From: Catenuloplanes indicus
GTDB taxonomy: Bacteria > Actinomycetota > Actinomycetes > Mycobacteriales > Micromonosporaceae
Direction: 5' to 3'
DNA length: 64,000 nt
NCBI RefSeq assembly: GCF_030813715.1
Contig: NZ_JAUSUZ010000001.1
Location: 868,001-932,000 of the forward strand
In this document: positions 32,894 to 41,029 of the stretch, piece after piece
How the letters are laid out: every line of letters begins with the position of its first letter
Position numbering within the stretch: the stretch's first letter is position 1
The notes under the pieces: model-generated
What the model was told of the DNA's origin: nothing
Database searches by the model: none
The model's input: the letters and a program-made list of their open reading frames with translations, nothing else
Translations under genes and position numbers: made by a program

Positions 32894-34113
32894 GATCCCT
32901 CTTCCTCGAACGTCCGCAGGGCCGCGCGCAGCCGGTCCAGCAGGTCCTCCACCTGCGACGGCGTGATGATCAATGGTGGGCGGACCTTGACCGCGCGGCC
33001 GAAGCCGTACCGGCTGCCGCGCATGATCAGGCCGTGCCGCTTGGCGACCGGCAGGAACCGGTGCACCGCGTCCGCGTCCGACAGGTCGAACGCCTGCATG
33101 AGCCCGACGCCACGTGGGTGGGAAACGGTTACATGATCGCGCGCGAGCGCGTGCAGTCCGTCCAGCAGCGACGCCCCCACGGTCGTCACGTTGTCCAGCA
33201 CGTCGTGGTCGCGGATGTAGTTGACCGTCTCCTCCAGCGCGGTCAGCGACAGCGGGTTCGCGCCGGCGGTGCTGGAGTGCTCCCACGGTTCGAGCACGTC
33301 CAGCTCCGGCCGCATCAGCACGCCGGCGACCGGGATGCCGACGCCGCCCGCGCCCTTGGCGAACGTGATGATGTCCGGGCGCAGCTCGTGCGCCACGCCG
33401 GTGGAGGCGAAGAACGTGCCGGTGCGGCCGAAGCCGGTCTGCACCTCGTCCGCGACGATCAGGATGCCGAGGTCGTCGCAGACCCGGCGCAGCTCACGGA
33501 AGTAGCCGTCCGGCGGCACCAGGTTGCCGCCGTTGCCGAGCACCGGTTCGATGATCAGCGCGGCGATCCGGCCGCTGGACGCGTACTCCGCGAAGTCCGC
33601 GACCCGGGTGGCGCAGAGCATCCGGCACCGGTCCGGCGTCTGGCCGAAGAAGCAGTTCGCGCAGTCCGGCGCCGGGACCTTCACCGAGCCGGGGAACGGC
33701 AACGTGAACGACCGGTGCCGGAACGCGTTGCCGGAGACGCCGGTCGCGGCCACGGACTGGCCGTGGTGGGACAGGAACAGCGAGAAGACGTCGGTGTTCC
33801 CGGTGGCCTTCTGCGCTATCCGGATCGCGGCCTCGTTCGCGGTCGAGCCGGTGATGTCCCGGAACCAGAACGCGCCGATGTGCGGCGGGAGATATTCGCG
33901 CATCGATTCAAATATGCGCGCCGAGGCTTCTCTCGTGTGCTCGGACGTCAGGTGGGCGAGGCGATCCAACTGCCGGTGAAGTGCGTCGACAACCTCTTTG
34001 GCGGAATAGCCGAGCGAAACGTTGAACGTGCCGGACGCGCAGTCGATGTACTGCTCGTCATGTGCGGTCAGATAGATTCCGTTACCCGTGTACTCGGCGA
34101 GATGCGAGCTCAA
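32890..34113 (-). CDS. Class III PLP aminotransferase
   Basis: This 407-aa protein starts with TTG 34113, with AGAGGGGG upstream. The PLP fold-type I class III layout is clear: DITGSTANEAAIRIAQKATG (about 85-104), IVADEVQTGFGRTGTFF (about 223-239) and the Schiff-base lysine in ITFAKGAGG (about 258). The Cys-rich insert CANCFFGQTPDRCRMLCA (about 152-169) occurs in a subset of class III enzymes acting on amino- or phospho-alcohol substrates. It is the first gene of a four-gene operon (aminotransferase, zinc dehydrogenase, two glycosyltransferases), so it may make an amino-sugar or amino-cyclitol. The substrate is inferred only from context. Confidence 0.9.
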   Translation of the reverse strand: MSSHLAEYTGNGIYLTAHDEQYIDCASGTFNVSLGYSAKEVVDALHRQLDRLAHLTSEHTREASARIFESMREYLPPHIGAFWFRDITGSTANEAAIRIAQKATGNTDVFSLFLSHHGQSVAATGVSGNAFRHRSFTLPFPGSVKVPAPDCANCFFGQTPDRCRMLCATRVADFAEYASSGRIAALIIEPVLGNGGNLVPPDGYFRELRRVCDDLGILIVADEVQTGFGRTGTFFASTGVAHELRPDIITFAKGAGGVGIPVAGVLMRPELDVLEPWEHSSTAGANPLSLTALEETVNYIRDHDVLDNVTTVGASLLDGLHALARDHVTVSHPRGVGLMQAFDLSDADAVHRFLPVAKRHGLIMRGSRYGFGRAVKVRPPLIITPSQVEDLLDRLRAALRTFEEEGS

Positions 34114-34616
34114 CGGACGGCCCCCTCTTTCGACTTTCGCGCAGGATTTACCGGTGGTTCACCCGCACCCAGCGGGTACCACGACATTACGGACAAGTTG
34201 CTGCTCGACCCGGGTCTCCCCCTCTCCATGGAAACGCTCCCACGCCTGCACATCCACTCCCGGGCGATGCGTGGGTGGCGATGGGCCCACAGTGCCCCGC
34301 GGTTTTCGCATTGGCAAGGGCGCGTACTTTTTCATCGACGCTCGCAAATCGTTGACAATCGGCGACCAGCGGCGGTAACCGCAAATACACCGATGTGCGC
34401 TGAGTCACTGGAGAATCTGTGTCCGGCAAGGACATTTCCGGACGCGGAACTGAATATGACGGTGCGATTTCACTGTCGCCGACACGACACCCGGCATCGG
34501 GTCATACCACCGGAGTCATGGTCAAAGTGATTTATTGACACCCATAAACCCCGATGCGAGGGTACGCACGGGCGGTCCACCCCCGAGCCGTCCTCGCCCC
34601 GCGGAAGGGATCCTCC
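34114..34616. promoter_or_regulatory. 503-bp divergent gap, AT-richer, promoters likely
   Basis: This lies between the aminotransferase (minus) and the secreted protease (plus) and is lower in GC than its flanks from about 34150 to 34545. TTGACA at 34352-34357 followed after 18 bp by TAACCG is a plausible plus-strand promoter, and another TTGACA lies at 34535-34540, close to the protease. No gene-like ORF is seen. Assignments are weak. Confidence 0.35.
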
Positions 34617-35450
34617 ATGCAGCTTCGACGGGCACTCGCGCTCGGCGCCGCCGCGCTCGCCGCCGTCCTCTTCGGTCCGAGCCTGCCGGCGACGGCCGCG
34701 TCGGCCGCTCCCGCGCTCGCCGCCGCCACGCTGGCCTCGACGATCTCGCTCAGCAACTGCTCCGCGTCGCTGGTGCGCTATCCCACCTCGGTCAGCGGCG
34801 ACCGCGCGATGATGCTGACCAACGGCCATTGCTACGAGGGCGGCTTCATCAACGCCGGCACCGTGCTGCGCAACGTGTCCAGCACCCGGCAGGGCACGCT
34901 GCTCGACGCGACCGGCGGCGCGCTCGGCCGGGTCCGCGCCGACCAGGTCCTCTACGCCACGATGACCGGCACGGACGTCGCGCTCTACCGGCTGAACACC
35001 ACGTTCGCGGCGCTGCAGAGCCAGTACGGCGCCACGCCACTGACCATCGCCGCCGGCCGCACCTCGGCCGGCACGTCGATGTCCATCCCGTCCGGGTACT
35101 GGAAGCGCGTCTGGAACTGCGCGGTCGACGGCTTCGTGCCCACGCTGCGCGAGGACCGGTGGACCTGGCGCGACTCGATCCGGTACAACGCCGGCTGCGA
35201 CACGATCGGTGGAACGTCCGGCTCCCCGATCGTCGACAACGCCACCGGTGCGGTGATCGGCGTCAACAACACCGGCAACGAGTCCGGCGGGCGCTGCACG
35301 CTCAACAACCCGTGCGAGGTCGCGGCGAACGGCGCGGTCACGGTGCTGCAGGGCCGCGGCTACGGGCAGCAGACGTACTGGTTCACCACCTGCCTGACCT
35401 CGTCCCGGACCATCGACCTGACCCTCTCCGGCTGCCTGCTGCCACGCTGA
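34617..35450 (+). CDS. Secreted trypsin-like serine protease
   Basis: This 277-aa protein starts at ATG 34617 (MQLRRALALGAAALAAVLFG), with GGAAGGGAT upstream and a Sec signal peptide ending near ATAASA (about 33). The catalytic triad motifs are in order: LTNGHCY (His), GTDVALYRL (Asp) and GGTSGSPIVD (Ser). Paired cysteines (NCS, GHC, NCAV, GCD, RC, PC, TC, GC) suggest several disulphides outside the cell. It is an S1-type endopeptidase without pro-domain or extra binding module. Alone between two terminator-like regions. Confidence 0.92.
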   Translation: MQLRRALALGAAALAAVLFGPSLPATAASAAPALAAATLASTISLSNCSASLVRYPTSVSGDRAMMLTNGHCYEGGFINAGTVLRNVSSTRQGTLLDATGGALGRVRADQVLYATMTGTDVALYRLNTTFAALQSQYGATPLTIAAGRTSAGTSMSIPSGYWKRVWNCAVDGFVPTLREDRWTWRDSIRYNAGCDTIGGTSGSPIVDNATGAVIGVNNTGNESGGRCTLNNPCEVAANGAVTVLQGRGYGQQTYWFTTCLTSSRTIDLTLSGCLLPR

Positions 35451-35462
35451 CCGACCGGCCGG

Positions 35463-35487
35463 CCGCGCCCGTACCCGCCGGGCGCGG
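35463..35487 (+). terminator. Hairpin after the protease gene
   Basis: CCGCGCCCG and CGGGCGCGG are perfect 9-bp arms with a 7-base loop, 12 bp after the stop at 35450. Confidence 0.6.
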
Positions 35488-35590
35488 TCCGCGTCACCCG
35501 GCCGGAACGTGCCACGGATCCGCCGTACCCGTGATACCGTCGCCTCGTTGCAGTTTTGATTTCCGTAGACGTTGCGATGTGTGAATCGAC

Positions 35591-35633
35591 AGCGCCGGTT
35601 GGGCATCCAGACGGGCCCAGCAGGCGCTTTTTT
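35591..35633 (+). terminator. Terminator-like hairpin with U-run in the cold-shock gene leader
   Basis: AGCGCC (35591-35596) pairs with GGCGCT (35623-35628), and inside it TGGGC (35600-35604) pairs with GCCCA (35615-35619), separated by a small 3x3 internal loop. Six T follow at 35628-35633. This is a complete intrinsic terminator, but it lies 78 bp upstream of the csp ATG and well after the protease terminator. It is therefore probably a leader element (attenuator or temperature-responsive structure) of the cold-shock gene. Confidence 0.65.
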
Positions 35634-35710
35634 CATATCCGGGCGGGCATCCGAGACGGCAACGCGAGGTCGGCACGTTGCTGACCCCACAGCTCGCGAA
35701 GGAGAAACAC

Positions 35711-35914
35711 ATGGCCACCGGCACCGTGAAGTGGTTCAACGCCGACAAGGGTTTCGGCTTCATCGTTCAGGACGAGGGCGGCGCGGACGTCTTCGCGCAC
35801 TTCTCCGCGATCGCCACCAGCGGCTACCGCAGCCTCGAGGAGAACCAGCGCGTCGAGTTCGAGATCACGCAGGGCCAGAAGGGCCCGCAGGCGGCGAACA
35901 TCCGCCCGCTCTGA
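35711..35914 (+). CDS. Cold-shock protein, CspA family
   Basis: This 67-aa protein is a single cold-shock beta-barrel: [20 protein letters not shown] with RNP1 (KGFGFI) and RNP2 (VFAHFS). It binds single-stranded RNA/DNA and melts mRNA secondary structure. GAAGGAGAAACAC precedes the ATG. The leader (about 35540-35710) is long and structured, as is usual for csp genes, and carries a terminator-like hairpin. A strong terminator follows. Confidence 0.97.
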   Translation: MATGTVKWFNADKGFGFIVQDEGGADVFAHFSAIATSGYRSLEENQRVEFEITQGQKGPQAANIRPL

Positions 35915-35927
35915 CGTAGCAGAACAC

Positions 35928-35965
35928 CATCGCGGGGGTACGGCGTGCGCCGTACCCCCGCGATG
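35928..35965 (+). terminator. Very strong terminator after the cold-shock gene
   Basis: Perfect 17-bp arms (35928-35944 and 35949-35965) flank a GTGC loop, followed by TCTTT. It begins 14 bp after the stop at 35914. Confidence 0.85.
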
Positions 35966-35984
35966 TCTTTGCGCGGCCGTCAGG

Positions 35985-36223
35985 CCGGCTCCGGCGCGGC
36001 GGCGCATGACCGGCAGCAGTAGTGCGTCCACGGTGAAACCGGCCGGCGCCGATCGCGGCCAGCAGCAGCGCGCCCACGCCGAGGGCCAGGACCAGCTCGG
36101 CGCCGCCGGCGTCGACGAACATGCCGTTGCCGGTGCGCACGAAGACGTAGGCGCCAGCATGTTCAGCGCGAGCAGCGCGCCGAGGACCGGCGCGAGCAGG
36201 CCGAGGATCAGCGCGGTGCCCCG
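35985..36223 (-). pseudogene. DoxX-family membrane protein remnant
   Basis: Three pieces typical of DoxX proteins lie in order on the minus strand but in alternating frames. LILGLLAPVLGALLALNML lies at about 36150-36220. AYVFVRTGNGMFVDAGGAE continuing to LALGVGALLLAAIG lies in a second frame at about 36040-36152. FTVDALLLPVMRRR is back in the first frame, ending near 35985. Frameshifts are near 36150 and 36040, and the N-terminal third is missing. DoxX proteins are small four-helix membrane proteins of about 130-160 aa. Confidence 0.65.
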
Positions 36224-36291
36224 GGATCGATGACCGGCAGCCCGCGATCGTGATCCATGCCCAGACAGTGAACCAATCGTTGCCAGGGCAC

Positions 36292-36323
36292 AAAAAAGGG
36301 AGAAAGGGAAAAACCCTTCCTCC
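36292..36323 (-). terminator. Minus-strand intrinsic terminator upstream of helR
   Basis: On the minus strand GGAGGAAGGG, a 5-base loop and CCCTTTCTCC (one mismatch) are followed by C and six T (36297-36292). It would stop antisense transcription running from the helR promoter region toward the DoxX remnant, or it is a relic of the remnant's own control. Confidence 0.5.
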
Positions 36324-36346
36324 GCCACCTCCAAGCTATATCAGAC

Positions 36347-36371
36347 CCCGGGTCTTGCCGCAAGACCCGGG
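36347..36371. promoter_or_regulatory. Rifamycin-associated element (RAE)-like palindrome
   Basis: Twelve-base arms CCCGGGTCTTGC and GCAAGACCCGGG flank a single C. The 19-bp core (36350-36368) has the same 9-1-9 architecture and CTTGC-n-GCAAG centre as the RAE consensus found upstream of rifamycin-inactivation genes and helR in actinobacteria. It lies 57 bp before the helR GTG. Confidence 0.85.
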
Positions 36372-36427
36372 TGATGTCGCAGAATCCTTGCTCGTGCGCC
36401 CGGACCGGGCATTTTGGGGGGATTCTC

Positions 36428-38521
36428 GTGAGTGCGTTTGCTCTACCGGACGGCCTCGCGGCCAAGGCCGCACCCACGCTGATCGACGCGGACGAACGGC
36501 ACTTCGCCGCGATCGCGGACGGCCTGCGACGGCAGCTCGACGACCTGACCGACCGACTCGCCGAGGCCCGCAAGGGTGCCGCGGGCAAGGGGCGGCAGGC
36601 GGTCGACCGCGACCAGGAGGTGCGCCGGCTGTCCACCCGGCTGCGCACGCTGCGCCGGTACGGCCTGGACCTGTGCCTGGGCCGGACGGTCGACGCCGTC
36701 ACCGGCGAGACCATCTACATCGGGCGTCTCGGGCTCACCGACGGCGACGGCGGCCGGCTGCTGACCGACTGGCGCTCACCCGCGGCCGAGCCGTTCTTCG
36801 GCGCCACCCACGCGAACCCGATGGGCCTGGCCAGCCGCCGACGCTACCGGTGGACCGGCGGGCGGGTCACCGACTACTGGGACGAGGTGTTCACACCGGA
36901 CGGGCTGGCGGGCCACGCCGCGCTGGACGACCAGTCCGCGTTCATCGCCAGCCTCGGCGGCGCCCGGTCCGCGCGCATGCGTGACGTGCTCGGCACCATC
37001 CAGGCCGACCAGGACGCGATCATCCGCGCCGGATCGGCCGGGACGCTCGTGGTCGACGGCGGCCCCGGCACCGGCAAGACCGTGGTGGCGCTGCACCGCA
37101 CCGCGTACCTGCTCTACGCCGACCCGCGGCTCGGTCACCGCCGCGGCGGCGTGCTGTTCGTCGGCCCGCACGAGCCCTACCTGGCGTACGTATCCGACGT
37201 GCTGCCCAGCCTCGGCGAGGAGGGCGTGCTCTCCTGCACGCTGCGCGACCTGGTGCCGGAGGGCGCGCACGCGGCCGAGGAGAACGACCCCGCGGCGGTA
37301 CGCCTGAAGTCGTCCGCGGACATGGTCCGCGCGGTCGAGGCCGCGGTCCGGTTCTACGAGGAACCGCCCACGTCCGCGACCACGGCCGGCGGCCTGCGGG
37401 TGACCGCCGGCGACTGGGCCGAGGCGTTCGGCGCCGCGGCCGGCATCCCGCACAACGAGGCCCGCGAGCCGATCCTGGACGAACTCGTCGCGATCCTGAC
37501 CGGCCGGCACGACGCGGACCCGGCCACGCTGCGCCCCGCCCTGCGCGCCACGCTGCACCGGGCCTGGCCGATGCTCGACGCGGCCGACCTGATCGCCGAC
37601 CTCTGGTCGGTCCCCGCCTACCTGCGCCGGTGCGCGCCCTGGCTGACCCCGGCCGAACGCGCCGTCCTCCAGCGCGCGGAGCCGCGCGCCTGGACCGTCT
37701 CCGACCTGCCACTGCTCGACGCGGCCCGGCACCGCCTCGGCGACGCCGGTGCCGACCGGCGGCGACGGCGACGGGACGCGGCCGTGGCCGGCCAGCGCGC
37801 CGGCATGGCCACGGTCATCGACGACCTGATCGCCTCGAACGTCCACGACGACGGCGAGGGCCTGATGCAGATGCTGGTCCAGCAGGACCTGCGCGACGTA
37901 CTGGTCGACGACGCGGCGCTGCCCGAGGCCGAGGCCGACCGGCTGGCCGGCCCGTTCGCGCACATCGTGGTGGACGAGGCCCAGGAACTCACCGACGCCG
38001 AATGGCAGATGCTGCTGCTGCGCTGCCCGTCCCGCAGCTTCACCGTGGTCGGCGACCGCGCCCAGGCCCGCCACGGTTTCACCGGATCGTGGCCGGACCG
38101 GCTGACCCGGGCCGGCCTGGACCGGATCACCCTGGCGTCGCTGAGCATCAACTACCGCACCCCGTCCGAGGTGATGGCCGAGGCCGCGCCGGTCATCAGC
38201 GCTGTGCTGCCGGACGCGAACGTGCCGCGCTCGGTCCGCGACAGCGGGCTCCCCGTCGTACACGCGCGGGTCGAAGATCTTGATCTGATCCTCGCCCGGC
38301 ACGCCGGTGCGGAGGGCACGGCCGTGGTCATCGGGCACCCGGGTTCGGCCGGCGCGGCGAAGGTGCGGTCGCTGACCCCGGAACTTGCCAAGGGCCTGGA
38401 GTTCGACCTGGTCGTCCTGATCGACCCGGACTCCTTCGGCGACGGCGTCGAGGGCGCGGTCGACCGCTACGTCGCGATGACCCGGGCCACCCGGCAACTG
38501 GTGGTGCTGACGAGTTCGTGA
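36428..38521 (+). CDS. helR: HelR-type RNA polymerase-recycling helicase-like ATPase
   Basis: This 697-aa protein starts with GTG 36428 after GGGGGGATT. The N-terminal coiled-coil (about 15-80: ADERHFAAIADGLRRQLDDL) resembles the arm that HelD/HelR insert into the RNA polymerase secondary channel. The superfamily-1 ATPase has Walker A DGGPGTGKTVVAL (about 209-220) and Walker B HIVVDEAQELTD (about 511-522). The C-terminal SF1 motifs include INYRTPSEVM, LTPELAKGLEFDLVVLI and YVAMTRATRQLVVL. HelR removes stalled or rifamycin-bound polymerase from DNA and gives rifamycin tolerance. The RAE-like palindrome upstream fits this assignment. A monocistronic unit. Confidence 0.92.
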   Translation: MSAFALPDGLAAKAAPTLIDADERHFAAIADGLRRQLDDLTDRLAEARKGAAGKGRQAVDRDQEVRRLSTRLRTLRRYGLDLCLGRTVDAVTGETIYIGRLGLTDGDGGRLLTDWRSPAAEPFFGATHANPMGLASRRRYRWTGGRVTDYWDEVFTPDGLAGHAALDDQSAFIASLGGARSARMRDVLGTIQADQDAIIRAGSAGTLVVDGGPGTGKTVVALHRTAYLLYADPRLGHRRGGVLFVGPHEPYLAYVSDVLPSLGEEGVLSCTLRDLVPEGAHAAEENDPAAVRLKSSADMVRAVEAAVRFYEEPPTSATTAGGLRVTAGDWAEAFGAAAGIPHNEAREPILDELVAILTGRHDADPATLRPALRATLHRAWPMLDAADLIADLWSVPAYLRRCAPWLTPAERAVLQRAEPRAWTVSDLPLLDAARHRLGDAGADRRRRRRDAAVAGQRAGMATVIDDLIASNVHDDGEGLMQMLVQQDLRDVLVDDAALPEAEADRLAGPFAHIVVDEAQELTDAEWQMLLLRCPSRSFTVVGDRAQARHGFTGSWPDRLTRAGLDRITLASLSINYRTPSEVMAEAAPVISAVLPDANVPRSVRDSGLPVVHARVEDLDLILARHAGAEGTAVVIGHPGSAGAAKVRSLTPELAKGLEFDLVVLIDPDSFGDGVEGAVDRYVAMTRATRQLVVLTSS

Positions 38522-38631
38522 ACATCGCGTCATCGGAATCGGTTGCGGGCTGTCCGGAATGTCACGATGGATGGACCGGCATCACGATCGAACCTAGTCT
38601 CTCCGCACCGTACCGACACCGGGGAGGCGTC

Positions 38632-38781
38632 GTGGGGAGTTCAGCCGGCGGAGCATGCTCGGGCTCGCGGCCGGAGCGGCGCTTCCCGCGCGGTACTGGA
38701 GCCGCCGCACCACAGCCCCGCCTGCAGGTCTCGCTGGGGCTGATCGCCTCCGCCGCCCACGCCACCGCCCGGAACCCCTGA
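38632..38781 (+). pseudogene. Remnant of an M28 peptidase paralogue (both ends, no middle)
   Basis: In one frame (38640-38700) it reads FSRRSMLGLAAGAALPA, a Tat signal like that of the intact M28 peptidase (SRRRMLALAAGGAAGVALPA). In another frame the last 19 codons (38723-38781) read LQVSLGLIASAAHATARNP and stop, matching that enzyme's end (LKVSMELIGSAAYATARNP). The promoter region is also alike: GATCGAACCTAGTCTCT at 38586-38602 versus GATCGACCTTAGTCTCT at 48022-48038. GGGGAGG precedes the GTG at 38632. Roughly 420 codons have been deleted and the signal is frameshifted. Confidence 0.65.
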
Positions 38782-38831
38782 CCACCACCGGGGGGTACGG
38801 CACGGCGACGCGCTGTTCGTGGCGAGGTGTT

Positions 38832-40325
38832 TCAGCCGGCCGGGACGGCTCCGGAAGGTGCCGGCCGTCCGGCTGTCACGGTGCCGTCGAATTGCGCGGC
38901 CAATTCCGGAGTGGCGGCCCGGATCAGTGCGATCGCCTGATCCGTGCCCGCGTCCTCGGTGTGGTAGAAGCGGTCGCCGGCCGCGGTCGACACGCCGATC
39001 GTGATCCGGCCGCCCCACCGCTGGAGCAGCGACTGCCGCAGCGTCCAGCCGATCACCGCGTCCCGGCGGAGCGCGACCGTCAGCCGGGAGAACGCGCCGC
39101 GCCGCAGCACCAGGTACGGCCCGGCCATGGCGTGCCCGAGCGCACGGTACCCGGCGACCGCGAGCACCAGCGTGAGCGGCAGGAACGCCAGCGGCAGCAG
39201 CCACCACCGGCCCGGGACGGGCAGCGCCAGCAGCGCGGCGGACAGCAGCACCGGGCCGGTGACCGCGCGGATCAGGCGGCGGGTGAGCGCGCCGCGCGGG
39301 TGCCGGTGCAGGCGTGCCTCCAGCGGCCGGTGCCCGCCGGGCAGCACCCGGGCCGCGATCGCGCGCGCCTCCGGCAGCTGGATGCGGGGCAGCAGCGTGG
39401 CGGAGCCGGCCTCGCCGGCGCTGCGCAGGCCCGTGGTGATCAGCTGTGTCTCGGTGATCCGCAGCCAGCGCCACAGTAGCGGTTCTTGGAACGCGAGGCC
39501 GCGTACCCGCTGCTCGTCGCGGTGTGCGGTGTGCGTGTCGAGCAGGCCGCGGCGGGTGATCAGGGTGCCGCCGTCGCGGGTGAGCGTGAATCTCCAGTTC
39601 TCCGCCACGAACGCGCCGGCCTGGATCGCCACGCCGATCGGGTAGGCGACCGCGACGATGCCGGCGATCGTCCACACCGGTCCCAGTCCGAGCGTGTCGT
39701 AGAGGCGCAGACCGGTGTCGAGCAGGTCGACGCCGAACGCGCGCAGGAACCAGTAGAGCGCGAAGACCGGGCCGATCACCGCGAGCACGGCCCAGACCCG
39801 CACCGCGTTGATCACCACCCAGGCGGGGCGCAGGTGGGCGAGGACGTCGTCGGCCGGTTCCTCGACCGGCCGCTGGTGCACCAGTTCCCGACGGAGGCGG
39901 GTGGCGGAGCGGGCGTCGAGCGCGTCCAGCGTGAACGACGACTCCTGCTCGCCGGTGCCGATCCGCACCACGCGCAGCCCGAACGGGCGGTGCAGCAGTC
40001 TCGCGGTGGTGTCGACGCTGCGGATCCGGTCCCGGGCCACGGTGCGGCGGCGGCGCGAGACCCAGCCGCTGTGCAACTCGACTCGGTCGTCCAGCACCCG
40101 GTAGCGGGTGGTCAGCATGCGGATCAGGTCGGCCACGGCCTGCAGTACGCCGATCACGGACGCGGCCACCAGCGGCCACACCGGCCCGTCGTCACCGAGC
40201 ACGACCAGACCGAAATATCCGGGTACGGAGGCGAGCGCGGCCCGGATCAGGTCCACCCAGAACAGCCGGACGCTCAACCACCGCCAGGGCGTGCCGTCGG
40301 CCGGTGTGCCCGCCTCCGCCGTCAT
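38832..40325 (-). CDS. Bacterial PH-domain membrane protein (YdbT-like)
   Basis: This 497-aa protein starts at ATG 40325. It has three bacterial PH (bPH2) segments separated by hydrophobic hairpins: TTRYRVLDDRVELHSGWVSR (about 71-90), then FTLTRDGGTLITRRGLLDTH (about 245), then LVLRRGAFSRLTVALRRDAV (about 405). Transmembrane pairs lie near 25-65, 170-235 and 360-395. It overlaps the upstream single-bPH2 gene by 4 bp (ATGA). The pairing of a large and a small bPH2 protein is the ydbS-ydbT arrangement. Function in envelope stress or drug tolerance is reported for some members but not known here. Confidence 0.9.
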   Translation of the reverse strand: MTAEAGTPADGTPWRWLSVRLFWVDLIRAALASVPGYFGLVVLGDDGPVWPLVAASVIGVLQAVADLIRMLTTRYRVLDDRVELHSGWVSRRRRTVARDRIRSVDTTARLLHRPFGLRVVRIGTGEQESSFTLDALDARSATRLRRELVHQRPVEEPADDVLAHLRPAWVVINAVRVWAVLAVIGPVFALYWFLRAFGVDLLDTGLRLYDTLGLGPVWTIAGIVAVAYPIGVAIQAGAFVAENWRFTLTRDGGTLITRRGLLDTHTAHRDEQRVRGLAFQEPLLWRWLRITETQLITTGLRSAGEAGSATLLPRIQLPEARAIAARVLPGGHRPLEARLHRHPRGALTRRLIRAVTGPVLLSAALLALPVPGRWWLLPLAFLPLTLVLAVAGYRALGHAMAGPYLVLRRGAFSRLTVALRRDAVIGWTLRQSLLQRWGGRITIGVSTAAGDRFYHTEDAGTDQAIALIRAATPELAAQFDGTVTAGRPAPSGAVPAG

Positions 40326-40816
40326 GTGGCGTCCCCCGGGGTCGCCGCGGTCACCGCGCGCAGCCGGTCCACCGTGGCCTCCGCGTCCGCCCGGGACAGC
40401 CCTTCGATCGAGATCGCGCCCTCGGACGACGCGGTGGTCACCTTGATCGTGGCGATCCCGAGCAGGTTCTGGACCGGGCCGATCTCCGTGTCGATGCTCT
40501 GGATCCGGGAGATCGGCACGATCTGCCACTTCCGGGTCAGCCAGCCCTCCAGCGCGTACACCGCGTCGTCCGTGGCCTCCCAGCGGTGCACGCGGTAGCG
40601 CCACGCCGGCGTGACCGCGATGCCGATCAGGTAGCAGGCCGCGAGTACCAGCCACACCGGGCCGGTCCACGGCCGCGCCACCTCGAAGATCACGTGCAGC
40701 ACACCGAGCGGTACGAGTACGACGACCGCCCCGATCGCCGCGCGCACGGTCCGCCAGAGAACGAACCGCCGGTCGACCCGATGCCGCGGCGGCCGTAGGA
40801 CGTCAGCGTCGATCAC
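40322..40816 (-). CDS. Bacterial PH-domain membrane protein (YdbS-like)
   Basis: This 164-aa protein starts at ATG 40816. Two helices at about 27-45 and 52-70 are followed by one bPH2 domain (YRVHRWEATDDAVYALEGW; QIVPISRIQSIDTEIGPVQN; LGIATIKVTTASSEGAISIEG). The QIVP-RIQ-D-GP-Q-LLG-A motif is the bPH2 hallmark. It is the first gene of a two-gene unit with the larger YdbT-like protein and overlaps it by 4 bp. Confidence 0.92.
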   Translation of the reverse strand: MIDADVLRPPRHRVDRRFVLWRTVRAAIGAVVVLVPLGVLHVIFEVARPWTGPVWLVLAACYLIGIAVTPAWRYRVHRWEATDDAVYALEGWLTRKWQIVPISRIQSIDTEIGPVQNLLGIATIKVTTASSEGAISIEGLSRADAEATVDRLRAVTAATPGDAT

Positions 40817-40847
40817 CCGTTCATGATGACCGTGACCGTCAAGACGG

Positions 40848-41027
40848 TCACCAGCGGTGAGCGACGTCGATCACGACGCGGCCCGGGTCGGTCATCGTGA
40901 GCACGCGGAACGGCAGCCGCGCCCGGACACCGACCGCGATCTTGGTGTAGCCCTCGTGCGTGCCGCCGTAGAGCACGTCGCGCAGCGCGTCCACCATGAG
41001 CAGGTACTCGAAGCCGTTCGCGCGCAT
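40848..41027 (-). pseudogene. 3' fragment of an AMIN-like domain protein
   Basis: The 59 codons from 41027 (MRANGFEYLLMVDALRDVL) through YGGTHEGYTKIAVGVRARLP to RVVIDVAHRW look like the end of AMIN-like lipoproteins of actinobacteria, which normally have 180-220 aa with a lipobox and Thr/Ser-rich linker. Here the sequence upstream is a 15-bp tandem repeat and no signal peptide is present, so only the 3' third remains. Confidence 0.55.
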
Positions 41028-41029
41028 CC

